This document shows, in pieces, positions 1 through 7,246 of a stretch of 17,089 bases of DNA. The stretch covers positions 1-17,089 of the forward strand of contig JAAZAP010000031.1 of the NCBI GenBank assembly GCA_012514255.1, read 5' to 3'. Every line of letters starts with the position of its first letter. Positions within the stretch are counted from its first letter, which is position 1. The position numbers and the translations under genes were made by a program. The notes beneath the pieces were generated by a model. That model saw only the letters and a program-made list of their open reading frames with translations, was not told the DNA's origin and did not search any database. The stretch is from Bacteroidales bacterium. GTDB taxonomy: Bacteria; Bacteroidota; Bacteroidia; Bacteroidales; VadinHA17.

Positions 1-1
1 G

Positions 2-301
2 AGGCTGGAGGGTTTCAGGTGGCATCCGGATCTTCGGCCTGACCGGATCAGTATGGGCATTGCTGAGTTATTCCCCGGCCTCCCGGAGGCATCACCGGAT
101 GAGGTGCCGGATGAGTTACCGCTGCTTCCTGAAAAGAAGGTTCCCGTTGAGTTGCAGAAGCTTCCGGGAGGGAAGGTTCTCAATGACTTACCAGGGCTTC
201 CTGAAGAGATTGCCCCCGTTGAAGTGCAGAAGCTACCCGAAGAGAAGTCTTCAAATAAATTGAACAAGGCTCCTGCGAGGAAAACCCCCATTGAACTATA
301 G
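2..301 (+). CDS. Partial Pro/Leu/Glu-rich repeat protein, C-terminal end (hypothetical)
   Basis: The reading frame is open from the left edge of the window to a TAG at 299-301, so this may be the end of a longer gene. The first in-frame ATG is at 53, but 17 codons upstream of it are also open and the true start cannot be seen. I do not recognise a family. The visible part is a 24-residue tandem repeat (72 bp: 116-187 and 188-259) of the form LP-x-LPE-(5)-PVE-x-QKLP, preceded by a shorter degenerate copy at 68-115. There is no signal peptide or membrane segment in the visible part. DNA resembling the repeat (CTTCCGGGAG at 341-350) continues after the stop, so the stop may be recent or the frame may be decaying. 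It could also be non-coding repeat DNA that happens to be open. Confidence 0.4.
   Translation, partial: RLEGFRWHPDLRPDRISMGIAELFPGLPEASPDEVPDELPLLPEKKVPVELQKLPGGKVLNDLPGLPEEIAPVEVQKLPEEKSSNKLNKAPARKTPIEL
68..259 (+). repeat. 72-bp tandem repeat, two full copies and one partial
   Basis: Copies lie at 116-187 and 188-259; both begin TTACC and contain CTTCCTGAA and GTGCAGAAG/TTGCAGAAG blocks. A shorter related copy precedes them at 68-115, and a fragment of the unit recurs after the stop codon at about 341-357. The period is a multiple of three, so the reading frame is kept. Confidence 0.7.
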
Positions 302-425
302 TAGCCTCCCTGAGTGAGCAGCTCCCTGTGTTTGTATCAACTTCCGGGAGAGGAAGGTCCGGATGAGATGTTCTCCTTCACATGCACGCAGGCACCCGAT
401 GGCCACATGATGCCTGTTAAAAGCC

Positions 426-466
426 GAAGTGCCTGAAGGCGTCATGAAACAGCCCCCAGGCACTTC
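426..466 (-). terminator. Hairpin downstream of the DUF2795 gene
   Basis: A perfect 10-bp inverted repeat, GAAGTGCCTG (426-435) and CAGGCACTTC (457-466), encloses a 21-nt loop. Read on the minus strand it lies 22 bp after the DUF2795 stop codon and is followed by CGGCTTTTAA, a short U tract. This fits a weak intrinsic terminator for the minus-strand group. The loop is long and the U tract short, so another role is possible. Confidence 0.5.
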
Positions 467-488
467 CGATTCTTATCACAAATGATTG

Positions 489-710
489 CTAGTATTCGTC
501 TTCGTTAAAGAAGAAGTCGTCCTTTGACGGGTAGTCAGGCCAGATATCTTCTATGCTTTCATAGATATCTCCCTCATCTTCAATCTCCTGCAGGTTTTCT
601 ATGACTTCCATAGGAGCACCTGACCTAATGGCGTAATCAATAAGCTCGTCCTTGGTGGCGGGCCATGGTGCATCTTCAAGTTTTGATGCTAATTCAAGTG
701 TCCAATACAT
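489..710 (-). CDS. DUF2795 domain small acidic protein
   Basis: This 73-residue, strongly acidic protein starts at an ATG and ends in TAG. Its centre (WPATKDELIDYAIRSGAP, residues 16-33) followed by an acidic helix (ENLQEIEDEG) and the C-terminal FFFNEDEY block match the small DUF2795 proteins that are highly conserved in Bacteroidota. The length is that of a complete family member. No catalytic motif is visible, and the biochemical role of this family is not known to me. It is the last gene of the minus-strand group; 93 bp separate it from the adenosyltransferase gene, and a -7 promoter match lies in that gap, so it probably has its own promoter. A hairpin follows its stop. The family call is confident, the function unknown. 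Confidence 0.88.
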   Translation of the reverse strand: MYWTLELASKLEDAPWPATKDELIDYAIRSGAPMEVIENLQEIEDEGDIYESIEDIWPDYPSKDDFFFNEDEY

Positions 711-750
711 AATAAAAACAATAGTTATATATTACCCTTCTAAGAGTCCG

Positions 751-758
751 CAAATATA
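751..758 (-). promoter_or_regulatory. Bacteroidota -7 promoter element for the DUF2795 gene
   Basis: On the minus strand the sequence reads TATATTTG, an exact match to the TAnnTTTG -7 element of the Bacteroidota primary sigma factor. It sits in an AT-rich stretch about 40 bp upstream of the DUF2795 ATG. No clear TTG -33 element is present at the usual spacing; a T-rich run occupies that position. Confidence 0.5.
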
Positions 759-803
759 AAATTATTTAGAATAAAAAAAGAGTTGGGGCGATTTTTAAGC
801 GGA

Positions 804-1355
804 TTATTTTGACTTTTTACCAGGAATCCATTTAACTTCCTCTGTTCCAAGCTCATAAGTCAGGCACCTTGTCAGCACGAAGAGGTAATCCGATAGTCGG
901 TTGAGGTATTTCAAGGCATTTGGGTCAGTTTTTTCGGTCTCATTAAGGCGAAGGAGGGCTCGTTCGGCGCGACGGCAGACGCATCGTGCGATGTTGCAGG
1001 AAGCAGCGGGATGGTTTCCTCCGGGAAGGATAAATGATTCCACTTTCGGCAGTCGTGCCTCCATCCGGTCTATGGCGTTTTCGAGGGAAGTGGTATCATC
1101 AACTGTGATATCCTGCGGCACCTTTGTCCCGGGATGGGTGGCTATTATGGTGCAGCAGGCCATGAGTGACGACTGGATAGTCACAAGTTCATCAGCCGGG
1201 ACGCAGAATTGTTCATAGGAACGAATCATACCTATCCAGGCGATAAGTTCATCCACTGTGCCATAAGCTTCTATGCGGGGGTGGTGTTTTGGCAGCCTGA
1301 CGCCGCCGATCACTGATGTCTCGCCCTTATCGCCGGTTTTGGTATATATCTTCAT
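804..1355 (-). CDS. pduO: PduO-type cob(I)alamin adenosyltransferase
   Basis: The enzyme transfers the 5'-deoxyadenosyl group of ATP to cob(I)alamin or corrinoid to make coenzyme B12; it is cytoplasmic. The 183-residue product begins MKIYTKTGDKGETSVIGG, the ATP-binding N-terminus of PduO-type enzymes. RIEAYGTVDEL (27-37), FILPGGNHPAA (108-118), ARCVCRRAERA (123-133) and LNRLSDYLFVLTR (151-163) follow in the family's order. The length is normal for the family. I chose the ATG at 1355 because the family starts with this MKIYTKTGDKG block; a TTG nine codons upstream would add unrelated residues. It sits 74 bp downstream of the ABC ATPase gene in the same orientation. No other B12 genes are in the window, so the cofactor may serve a B12-dependent enzyme elsewhere. 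Confidence 0.92.
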   Translation of the reverse strand: MKIYTKTGDKGETSVIGGVRLPKHHPRIEAYGTVDELIAWIGMIRSYEQFCVPADELVTIQSSLMACCTIIATHPGTKVPQDITVDDTTSLENAIDRMEARLPKVESFILPGGNHPAASCNIARCVCRRAERALLRLNETEKTDPNALKYLNRLSDYLFVLTRCLTYELGTEEVKWIPGKKSK

Positions 1356-1429
1356 CAGAATGGCTGGCTGCAAACAGCTCAATGTATTCCTGTCTGGTAT
1401 ATGATTTGAGTGCAGTTTATTTCGCGAGG

Positions 1430-2140
1430 CTACTTCTTCCTGACCTCGATTCTGTTTTCATTGATGTAGTCAGCAGACACCTCTCCGTCCATAAGCTTGA
1501 TGATCCTGTGGGCATGGCGGGCTATATCCTCCTCGTGTGTCACCACTATGACCGTGTTGCCGTCCTCATGAATCTTATCAAGCAGGCCCATGATATCATA
1601 TGAGGTTTTGCTGTCGAGGTTACCCGTTGGTTCATCGGCAAGAATGATTGACGGATTATTGATCAAAGCCCTGGCTATTGCCACCCTCTGGCGTTGTCCG
1701 CCGGAGAGTTCGTTGGGTTTATGGGTCATGCGGTCGCCCAGGCCTACCAGGTCAAGGGTTTTGACCGCATGTTCATCTCTCTCATGGTGTGGTATGCCAG
1801 CATAGATCAGTGGAAGAGTAACATTCTCCAGTGCAGTGTATCTCGGCAGCAGGTTAAAGGTCTGGAAGACGAAGCCTATCTCCTTGTTACGTATTTCCGC
1901 AAGCCGGTCATCCTCCATCTTGCTGACATCAGTGCCGTTAAGAATATATGTCCCCTTAGTAGGAGTATCAAGGCAGCCCAGGATATTCATGAGGGTTGAC
2001 TTCCCGGATCCTGACGGGCCCATAATAGCCACATATTCATTCCTGTGGATGTCAAGGGTTACCGTACGAAGTGCTCTGACAATAACTGATCCCACCTGGT
2101 AATTCTTAACAATATCCGTTATCTCAATGACTTTATCCAT
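1430..2140 (-). CDS. ABC transporter ATP-binding protein, MacB/LolD type
   Basis: This 236-residue ATPase would energise a membrane permease of the MacB/LolCE/FtsX-like class from the cytoplasmic side. Visible motifs are Walker [10 protein letters not shown] (41-49), the Q-loop glutamine in [10 protein letters not shown] (Q93), signature [15 protein letters not shown] (145-159), Walker B IILADEP (165-171), the D-loop GNLD and the switch histidine in VVTHE (H202). The long Q-loop and the TGNLDSKTS stretch are typical of the MacB/LolD subgroup (lipoprotein release or peptide/macrolide export). All catalytic residues are present and the length is normal. There is no permease gene next to it, so it is an orphan half-transporter here and its substrate cannot be inferred. 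Start is the ATG at 2140, preceded closely by AAAAGGA. Confidence 0.9.
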   Translation of the reverse strand: MDKVIEITDIVKNYQVGSVIVRALRTVTLDIHRNEYVAIMGPSGSGKSTLMNILGCLDTPTKGTYILNGTDVSKMEDDRLAEIRNKEIGFVFQTFNLLPRYTALENVTLPLIYAGIPHHERDEHAVKTLDLVGLGDRMTHKPNELSGGQRQRVAIARALINNPSIILADEPTGNLDSKTSYDIMGLLDKIHEDGNTVIVVTHEEDIARHAHRIIKLMDGEVSADYINENRIEVRKK

Positions 2141-2212
2141 TCCTTTTGCATTAGAGCCCCGAAATTAGTTGAAATTACTCTATAATTCACGATAAGGAGC
2201 TGTTATTTTTTG

Positions 2213-3457
2213 TTAATACTTTATCCGGTATAGGCCGGGGGTGAGGTTTTGGAGGAAGAACAGTATCCCGAGGCGGAAGGTTTCAAGTGAAGCTGTAGCT
2301 GCCCGGGCGACTGATGTGTCTTTGGTTAGGGACTCCCAGGCGCTGATCATGTCTCTGTTCATACGGATATCATCTGCCACTATTATCATTTCCTCTCCCA
2401 TCTCCCTTATCTTATTTACATACCCGATAAGAGCCGTTCCCCGGTGGTTGCCGTCAATGAATGCCATTCCGATCCTTGTGCCACTTTTTTTGAGCTGGCT
2501 GAGGGCGTCACTGAACTCCGCGCAGATGACTTCAGCATTATCGGCGCCGTGTCTTTGAAGGTTATCGCGGGCGATGGCGGCCAGCTCAGGGCATCCCTCC
2601 ACGGTTATCACTCTCCTGTTCGGTGCTCCCAGTGCCAGTGCCAGTGCGCTTATCCCAAGGGAAGTGCCCAGCTCAAGGATGACCGGATTATCATGGCGAC
2701 TCCCGACTGTCAGATTTTCACCTTGCGCGGCATGTGGTGCATCACGGGATATCACAGGGTCAGTTTTGCCGTTTGACTCTGCATGGTGAACGCTATCTGC
2801 GGCAATGAGGTGATCCCGGTCAGCTGCTGGTTCCCGGAGGCGGGCGCTTTCTGTTGGAAGACTGTGATCAGAATTAATGGCGTTCGCATAGGTACTGTCG
2901 CCTGCCCCTGAGGCTTCAGGACCATGGTCAGTGGCTGATCCCGGGAGGCGGGCGCTTTCTGTTGGAAGACTGTGATCAGAATTAATGGCGTTCGCATGGG
3001 TACTGTCGCCTGCCCCTGAGGCTTCAGGACTATGGTCAGTGGCTGATCCCGGGCAGAGGCCACTATCTGCAGCAAGGTGGCGGTCAGGGTCACGGATTAT
3101 TCCTCCCATTGGTCCGGTATCACGTGACAGTATATAATCGAGGTTACCGGCTATCCTCGCCAGCAGCGCTGCATGTTTTGCGGGCAGTGCTGCTGCCGAA
3201 GCAATTTGCCGGATGCTCCTCACCTCTCCGCTCATCACGGCAGACCCTGCTCCCAGGTCGCGCACCTTTACCCTTCGCTTGTCTGCCATCATCCCGCGTC
3301 TCAGGCTCTCAACCTCTTCACATATGTGTCTCTCCCCCCTGGCCCCGATGACTTCAGTTATAAAACTGAACATAAACGGACTGTGCACACCGTGGCCTGC
3401 TATGCTTCGTGATCTTAAGAGGTGGAGTACGTATGCGCCAGTCGCATGGAGATTCAT
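2213..3457 (-). CDS. Class I SAM-dependent methyltransferase with a repeat-bearing insertion
   Basis: The 414-residue protein has the Bacteroidota form of a class I (O-methyltransferase-like) methyltransferase. It has an N-terminal lid with HGVHSPFMFSFI (22-33) and VRDLGAGSAVMSGEVR (65-80), then SAM-binding motif I VILELGTSLGISALALA (259-275), the acidic residue in VITVEGCPELA (283-293), AFIDGNHR (332-339), IIVADDI (358-364) and the C-terminal TFRLGILFF (393-401). From memory, homologues run almost directly from the lid into motif I. Here about 147 residues (111-257; DNA 2687-3127), rich in Ser, Asp, Ala, Gly and His, are inserted, including two 36-residue tandem repeats. The frame stays open and all core motifs are intact, so the enzyme is probably functional. 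The substrate is unknown. A -7 promoter match lies just upstream, and the ABC ATPase follows 72 bp downstream. Confidence 0.85.
   Translation of the reverse strand: MNLHATGAYVLHLLRSRSIAGHGVHSPFMFSFITEVIGARGERHICEEVESLRRGMMADKRRVKVRDLGAGSAVMSGEVRSIRQIASAAALPAKHAALLARIAGNLDYILSRDTGPMGGIIRDPDRHLAADSGLCPGSATDHSPEASGAGDSTHANAINSDHSLPTESARLPGSATDHGPEASGAGDSTYANAINSDHSLPTESARLREPAADRDHLIAADSVHHAESNGKTDPVISRDAPHAAQGENLTVGSRHDNPVILELGTSLGISALALALGAPNRRVITVEGCPELAAIARDNLQRHGADNAEVICAEFSDALSQLKKSGTRIGMAFIDGNHRGTALIGYVNKIREMGEEMIIVADDIRMNRDMISAWESLTKDTSVARAATASLETFRLGILFFLQNLTPGLYRIKY
2837..3052 (-). repeat. 108-bp (36-residue) tandem repeat inside the methyltransferase gene
   Basis: Two nearly identical units encode residues 136-171 and 172-207, each beginning PGSATDH and ending PTESARL. 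The period of exactly 108 bp can be measured from CGGGCGCTTTC at 2841 and again at 2949. Only a few substitutions separate the copies (for example S/G and H/Y), so the duplication is recent. Degenerate flanking copies are suggested by the recurring AADS and DRH/DRDH motifs on either side. Confidence 0.9.
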
Positions 3458-3486
3458 TTCTACAGGAAGTTAATTTGTAACCCGTC

Positions 3487-3494
3487 CAAAATTA
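3487..3494 (-). promoter_or_regulatory. Bacteroidota -7 promoter element for the methyltransferase gene
   Basis: The minus strand reads TAATTTTG, an exact TAnnTTTG match about 30 bp upstream of the methyltransferase ATG in the 72-bp divergent gap with recG. No convincing TTG -33 element is seen. The gap must also carry the recG promoter, for which only weaker matches are visible. Confidence 0.4.
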
Positions 3495-3529
3495 ATTAAT
3501 TTCGGTAATTATCATTTTTGTTGTGCCAG

Positions 3530-5635
3530 ATGTCTGAATTGCTTGACAGTGAGATCAAATTCCTTCCCGGTGTAGGGCCGAAGCGAGCTGAATTGCTTCA
3601 GGCAGAGGCAGGCATCAACACCTTCAGGGACCTTATCTGGTATTTCCCCTACAAGTATGTTGACAAGACCCGCTTCTATAAGATCACGGAACTTGACACC
3701 AACATGCAGTATGTTCAGATCAGGGGAAAGATCAGTCGCTTCTCGGCAGAAGGCGGCGGTCGTGGAAGGAGGCTGACGGCAGACTTCTATGATGACACCG
3801 GAGTTGTTAAGCTGGTCTGGTTCAAGGGCCACAAATGGGTACTTAATACCTATAAGCCTGAAAAAGAATACATTATCTTTGGCAAGCCAACACTGTTCAG
3901 CGGAGCATTCAATATTGTCCATCCAGAGATTGAGGAGGTGGAGAAGCGTGAGGCGCGTATTGCCTCGGCTCTGGAGGCTCAGTACAGCACCACTGAAAAG
4001 ATGAAGGATCATTTCCTTCATTCAAAGACTATAGCCAGGCTGATGGCAAAGTTATTCACCCTGCCCGGACTCCGATTCCCGGAGAGTCTTCCTCCCTCCA
4101 TCACTTCACCCATGAAGCTGATGAGTCTTGCCGACTCTCTATACCACATCCATTTTCCTGATTCCAACGCCGATATTGAGAAGGCACGTTTCAGGCTCAA
4201 GTTTGAGGAGCTTTTCTATATCCAGCTTAACCTGTTAAGATACAAGGGTAACCGGGCGAAGAGCACTCATGGTTTCCTCTTTTCCGTAGTTGGAGAGCGG
4301 TTAAATTCGTTTTACGCCAATAATCTCCCCTTCTCGCTCACCGAAGCGCAGAAGAGGGTTGTACGGGAGATACGTGCCGATCTGGGCAGCGGCCGACAGA
4401 TGAACAGATTATTGCAGGGCGACGTTGGGAGTGGCAAGACCATGGTAGCGCTGATGAGCATGCTGATTGGTGCCGACAACGGGTATCAGAGCTGTCTGAT
4501 GGCGCCCACCGAGGTGCTGGCCATTCAGCATTACAACTCTGTCAGCCGCTTTGTGAAGGGCATTGATGCCAACGTAGCCCTGCTGACCGGTTCTACGAAG
4601 CGCAGTGAAAGGGCAAGGATTGAAAAGGGACTGCTTGACGGAAGCATAGATATACTTATCGGGACGCATGCCCTGATTGAGGAGAATGTGAGATACAGTA
4701 ACCTCGGGCTGGTAATTATTGACGAGCAGCACCGTTTTGGTGTAGCCCAGCGTGCAAAGCTCTGGCAGAAAAGCGATTGTCCTCCTCACGTGTTGGTGAT
4801 GACTGCCACCCCGATACCCCGCACGCTGGCGATGACCCTCTATGGCGACCTGGATGTCTCGGTCATTGATGAGATGCCTCCCGGGCGCAAGCCGATAAAG
4901 ACTATGGCGTTCACCGATGCCGAGAGGGAGAAAGTATTCGGTTTCATGCGAAGGCAGATAGAGGACGGGAGCCAGATTTACGTGGTATATCCTCTGATAA
5001 AGGAGTCTGAATCACTTGATTACAAGGATCTTGAGGATGGTCTCGAGAGCATGGCCAGGGCATTTCCCGCACCTCAGTATTGCATCAGTGTGGTGCACGG
5101 ACGGATGACCACCAGAGACAAGGAGATCTCGATGAATCTTTTCCGCCGTGGCCAGGCTCACATCATGGTTGCCACAACTGTTATTGAGGTAGGGGTTGAT
5201 GTGCCGAATGCCGGTGTAATGGTTATTGAGAGCGCCGAGCGTTTCGGGCTGTCTCAGCTGCATCAGTTACGGGGCAGGGTGGGCAGAGGTGCGGATCAGT
5301 CATATTGCATTCTGATGACCTCGCACAAATTGTCGGCTGATGCCACGGAGCGGATCAACACGATGATTGCCACCAATGATGGTTTTGAGATAGCGGAGGC
5401 TGATCTGCGCATGCGGGGGCCGGGTGATCTTGAGGGGACGCAGCAGAGCGGGATGGCTTTTGACCTGAAGATTGCGGACCTTGGGAAGGATGGTCAGATA
5501 CTCAACCTGGCGCGTTCACGTGCCGCGGAGATCCTGGCTGATGACCCGGAGCTCTCTGCATCTGAGAACAGTATCCTGAAGATCAACCTGAAGAGGTTGT
5601 TCGGAAAGAAGTATTCATGGTCAGAAATAAGCTGA
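3530..5635 (+). CDS. recG: ATP-dependent DNA helicase RecG
   Basis: RecG remodels stalled replication forks and branch-migrates Holliday junctions and other branched DNA. The 701-residue product has the full architecture. An N-terminal wedge/OB region begins with the helix-hairpin-helix-like FLPGVGPKRAELL (11-23). The helicase core has Walker A GDVGSGKT (297-304), motif Ia MAPTEVLAIQH (324-334), DEQH box (398-401) followed by RFGV, motif III TATPIPRTLA (425-434), and motifs V/VI ATTVIEVGVDVPN (548-560) and QLRGRVGRG (579-587). The C-terminal RMRGPGDLEGTQQSG (627-641) is the RecG signature. The length is normal. I chose the ATG at 3530 because the upstream alternative start is only a TTG adding four residues. 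It is transcribed divergently from the methyltransferase gene and followed by a 140-bp gap before rseC. Confidence 0.97.
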   Translation: MSELLDSEIKFLPGVGPKRAELLQAEAGINTFRDLIWYFPYKYVDKTRFYKITELDTNMQYVQIRGKISRFSAEGGGRGRRLTADFYDDTGVVKLVWFKGHKWVLNTYKPEKEYIIFGKPTLFSGAFNIVHPEIEEVEKREARIASALEAQYSTTEKMKDHFLHSKTIARLMAKLFTLPGLRFPESLPPSITSPMKLMSLADSLYHIHFPDSNADIEKARFRLKFEELFYIQLNLLRYKGNRAKSTHGFLFSVVGERLNSFYANNLPFSLTEAQKRVVREIRADLGSGRQMNRLLQGDVGSGKTMVALMSMLIGADNGYQSCLMAPTEVLAIQHYNSVSRFVKGIDANVALLTGSTKRSERARIEKGLLDGSIDILIGTHALIEENVRYSNLGLVIIDEQHRFGVAQRAKLWQKSDCPPHVLVMTATPIPRTLAMTLYGDLDVSVIDEMPPGRKPIKTMAFTDAEREKVFGFMRRQIEDGSQIYVVYPLIKESESLDYKDLEDGLESMARAFPAPQYCISVVHGRMTTRDKEISMNLFRRGQAHIMVATTVIEVGVDVPNAGVMVIESAERFGLSQLHQLRGRVGRGADQSYCILMTSHKLSADATERINTMIATNDGFEIAEADLRMRGPGDLEGTQQSGMAFDLKIADLGKDGQILNLARSRAAEILADDPELSASENSILKINLKRLFGKKYSWSEIS

Positions 5636-5775
5636 TTGTCAGGCATTAGGCAGGTTGAGACGCTTTTAAAGGAGGGACCTTTATATCTTCTCCCCTTCAG
5701 ACTCCTCAAAAATATGACGGTTGTTGTATAATTTTCCCCCGTAATTCCTTAAAATTGCCTTTTCAGAATTGACTG

Positions 5776-6192
5776 ATGCCGCAAGCAGAGATAATCACGC
5801 ATGAAGGGCGGGTATTGAGTGTGCCCGGTAATGGTTTAGCAGAGGTTGAAATCCTTGTTGCTGAGGCCTGTGCAGGCTGCCATGCAAAGTCAGTCTGTTC
5901 AGCCGGCAAATCGGATACCAAGGTGATTACAGCCATAAGCAAATTCCCTGTTCAGCCAGGCGACCGGGTTATGGTTGAGATGAAGCTCTCCCAGGGTTTC
6001 AGAGCGCTGGCCATTGGTTACATGGTTCCCTTTGTTGTCCTGATTGGGGTTTTTGTCTCAGCTGTTGCATCGGGTGCCGGCGAGTTGCTATCGGCATTGG
6101 TGTCGTTTGCCGCCATTGGCGGTTATTATCTTGTCATCTGGTTGTTGAGAGGCAGGATTGGAAAAAGATTTGAATTCACTATAAAGGTCTGA
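5776..6192 (+). CDS. rseC: RseC family protein (SoxR-reducing system / Rnf-associated)
   Basis: This 138-residue inner-membrane protein belongs to the RseC/MucC family, whose members accompany rnf (rsx) genes. In E. coli, RseC acts with the Rsx complex to reduce SoxR. The N-terminal soluble half contains the family's cysteine cluster, CAGCHAKSVC (C32, C35, C41), which suggests redox or metal chemistry. Two hydrophobic segments at about 77-98 and 104-124 form the membrane hairpin, followed by a basic tail. It starts at ATG 5776 and ends 3 bp before rnfB, so it is very likely in the rnf operon. Upstream, a weak promoter-like match (TAAAATTG at 5750, near TTG at 5724) could start the operon, but the match is imperfect. 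The role in this organism is inferred only from position and family. Confidence 0.9.
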   Translation: MPQAEIITHEGRVLSVPGNGLAEVEILVAEACAGCHAKSVCSAGKSDTKVITAISKFPVQPGDRVMVEMKLSQGFRALAIGYMVPFVVLIGVFVSAVASGAGELLSALVSFAAIGGYYLVIWLLRGRIGKRFEFTIKV

Positions 6193-6195
6193 CAG

Positions 6196-7059
6196 ATGAG
6201 TTCCACAGTTCTATTTACTATCGCGATGTTAAGCGCCCTGGGTTTGCTTGCCGCGATCATTCTCTATTTCGTAGCGCAGAAGTTCAAGGTGGTTGAGGAT
6301 CCCCGCATTGACACGGTGAATGAAGCTCTTCCCGGCGCAAACTGCGGGGGATGTGGTTACACCGGATGCCGTGCCTTCGCTGAAACACTTGTAAAATCAG
6401 AATCCTTTGAGGGTCTCAATTGTCCTGTTGGCGGGGCAGATACTATGGCTAAGATTGCGGTTATCCTTGACCGTCAGCCCGTAGCAGTAGAACCAAAAGT
6501 TGCAGTGGTGCGTTGCAACGGCTCACCGGACCATGCCACCCGCACCTCCTTTTATGACGGAGCTGTGAGTTGCCGCGTTGCCCATGCCCTTTATGGCGGC
6601 CAGACAGCATGCCAGTATGGCTGCCTGGGATGCGGCGACTGTGTGGAGGCATGTAAGTTTGATGCCATGTATATGGATCCGGTTACTCAACTGCCCGTGA
6701 TAATTGACGACAAGTGTGTGGCATGCGGCGCCTGCGTGAAGGCCTGTCCGCGAAATATCATTGAACTTCGCAAGCGTAACAAGAAAGACAGGAAGATATA
6801 TGTTTCATGTGTCAACAAGGACAAGGGCGGTCCGGCGCGAAAGGCGTGCCAGGTGGCATGCATCGGTTGCGGCAAGTGTGTGAAGGTTTGTCCTTACGAG
6901 GCCATTACCATGGAAAACAACCTGGCTTTCATTGATTCCTTCAAGTGCAAGCTGTGCCGCAAGTGTGTGACTGAGTGTCCCACAGGTGCCATACTGGAGA
7001 TTGGCTTCCCGGTGAAGGAGGCAAAGCCGGCTGAACCCGCCGATGCTGCTGTTAGTTGA
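6196..7059 (+). CDS. rnfB: Rnf complex subunit RnfB, polyferredoxin
   Basis: RnfB is the likely entry point for electrons from reduced ferredoxin into the Rnf complex. The 287-residue protein has one N-terminal membrane anchor (about 5-26). The RnfB-type 4Fe-4S domain has C50, C53, C58 and C76 in GANCGGCGYTGC...LNCPVGG. The C-terminal half carries four further clusters of the ferredoxin pattern: around C143/C146/C149/C153, C174/C177/C180/C184, C222/C225/C228/C232 and C251/C254/C257/C261. This is the larger, cluster-rich RnfB seen in anaerobic bacteria rather than the short form of gamma-proteobacteria. The tail (KPAEPADAAVS) is low complexity. It starts 3 bp after rseC. Unlike the other rnf genes it is followed by a long gap (187 bp) before rnfC. 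Confidence 0.96.
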   Translation: MSSTVLFTIAMLSALGLLAAIILYFVAQKFKVVEDPRIDTVNEALPGANCGGCGYTGCRAFAETLVKSESFEGLNCPVGGADTMAKIAVILDRQPVAVEPKVAVVRCNGSPDHATRTSFYDGAVSCRVAHALYGGQTACQYGCLGCGDCVEACKFDAMYMDPVTQLPVIIDDKCVACGACVKACPRNIIELRKRNKKDRKIYVSCVNKDKGGPARKACQVACIGCGKCVKVCPYEAITMENNLAFIDSFKCKLCRKCVTECPTGAILEIGFPVKEAKPAEPADAAVS

Positions 7060-7246
7060 TTCACAGGAACTTACAACTGACCGATTGAGTTATTGATAAA
7101 TACGTAGCATCCTGGCCAGAATGACTGAAGCTAATAGCAATGAATTGATTCAAGGAAGGTGATTCACCAACCTGTAGGAAAAGAGTAATAAGGAAACCCA
7201 AAATATTTCATACTCAAACCCGGATAATCCGAAAAGAACTATAAAC

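Noticed and set aside
1356..1382. Upstream TTG start for the cobalamin adenosyltransferase
   Set aside because: It would add nine residues not found in the family, and the ATG at 1355 begins the conserved MKIYTKTGDKG block.
2752..3093. 113-codon minus-strand frame with repeats
   Set aside because: It is an alternative frame through the 108-bp repeats of the methyltransferase. A repeat period divisible by three keeps other frames open too, and the methyltransferase frame continues into conserved motifs on both sides.
3512..4021. 169-codon open frame on the minus strand
   Set aside because: It is antisense to the start of recG, which has strong family motifs; the translation shows no recognisable domain.
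5668..5682. Terminator after recG (AAAGG-AGGGA-CCTTT)
   Set aside because: A 5-bp AT-rich stem with no following U tract is too weak to call.
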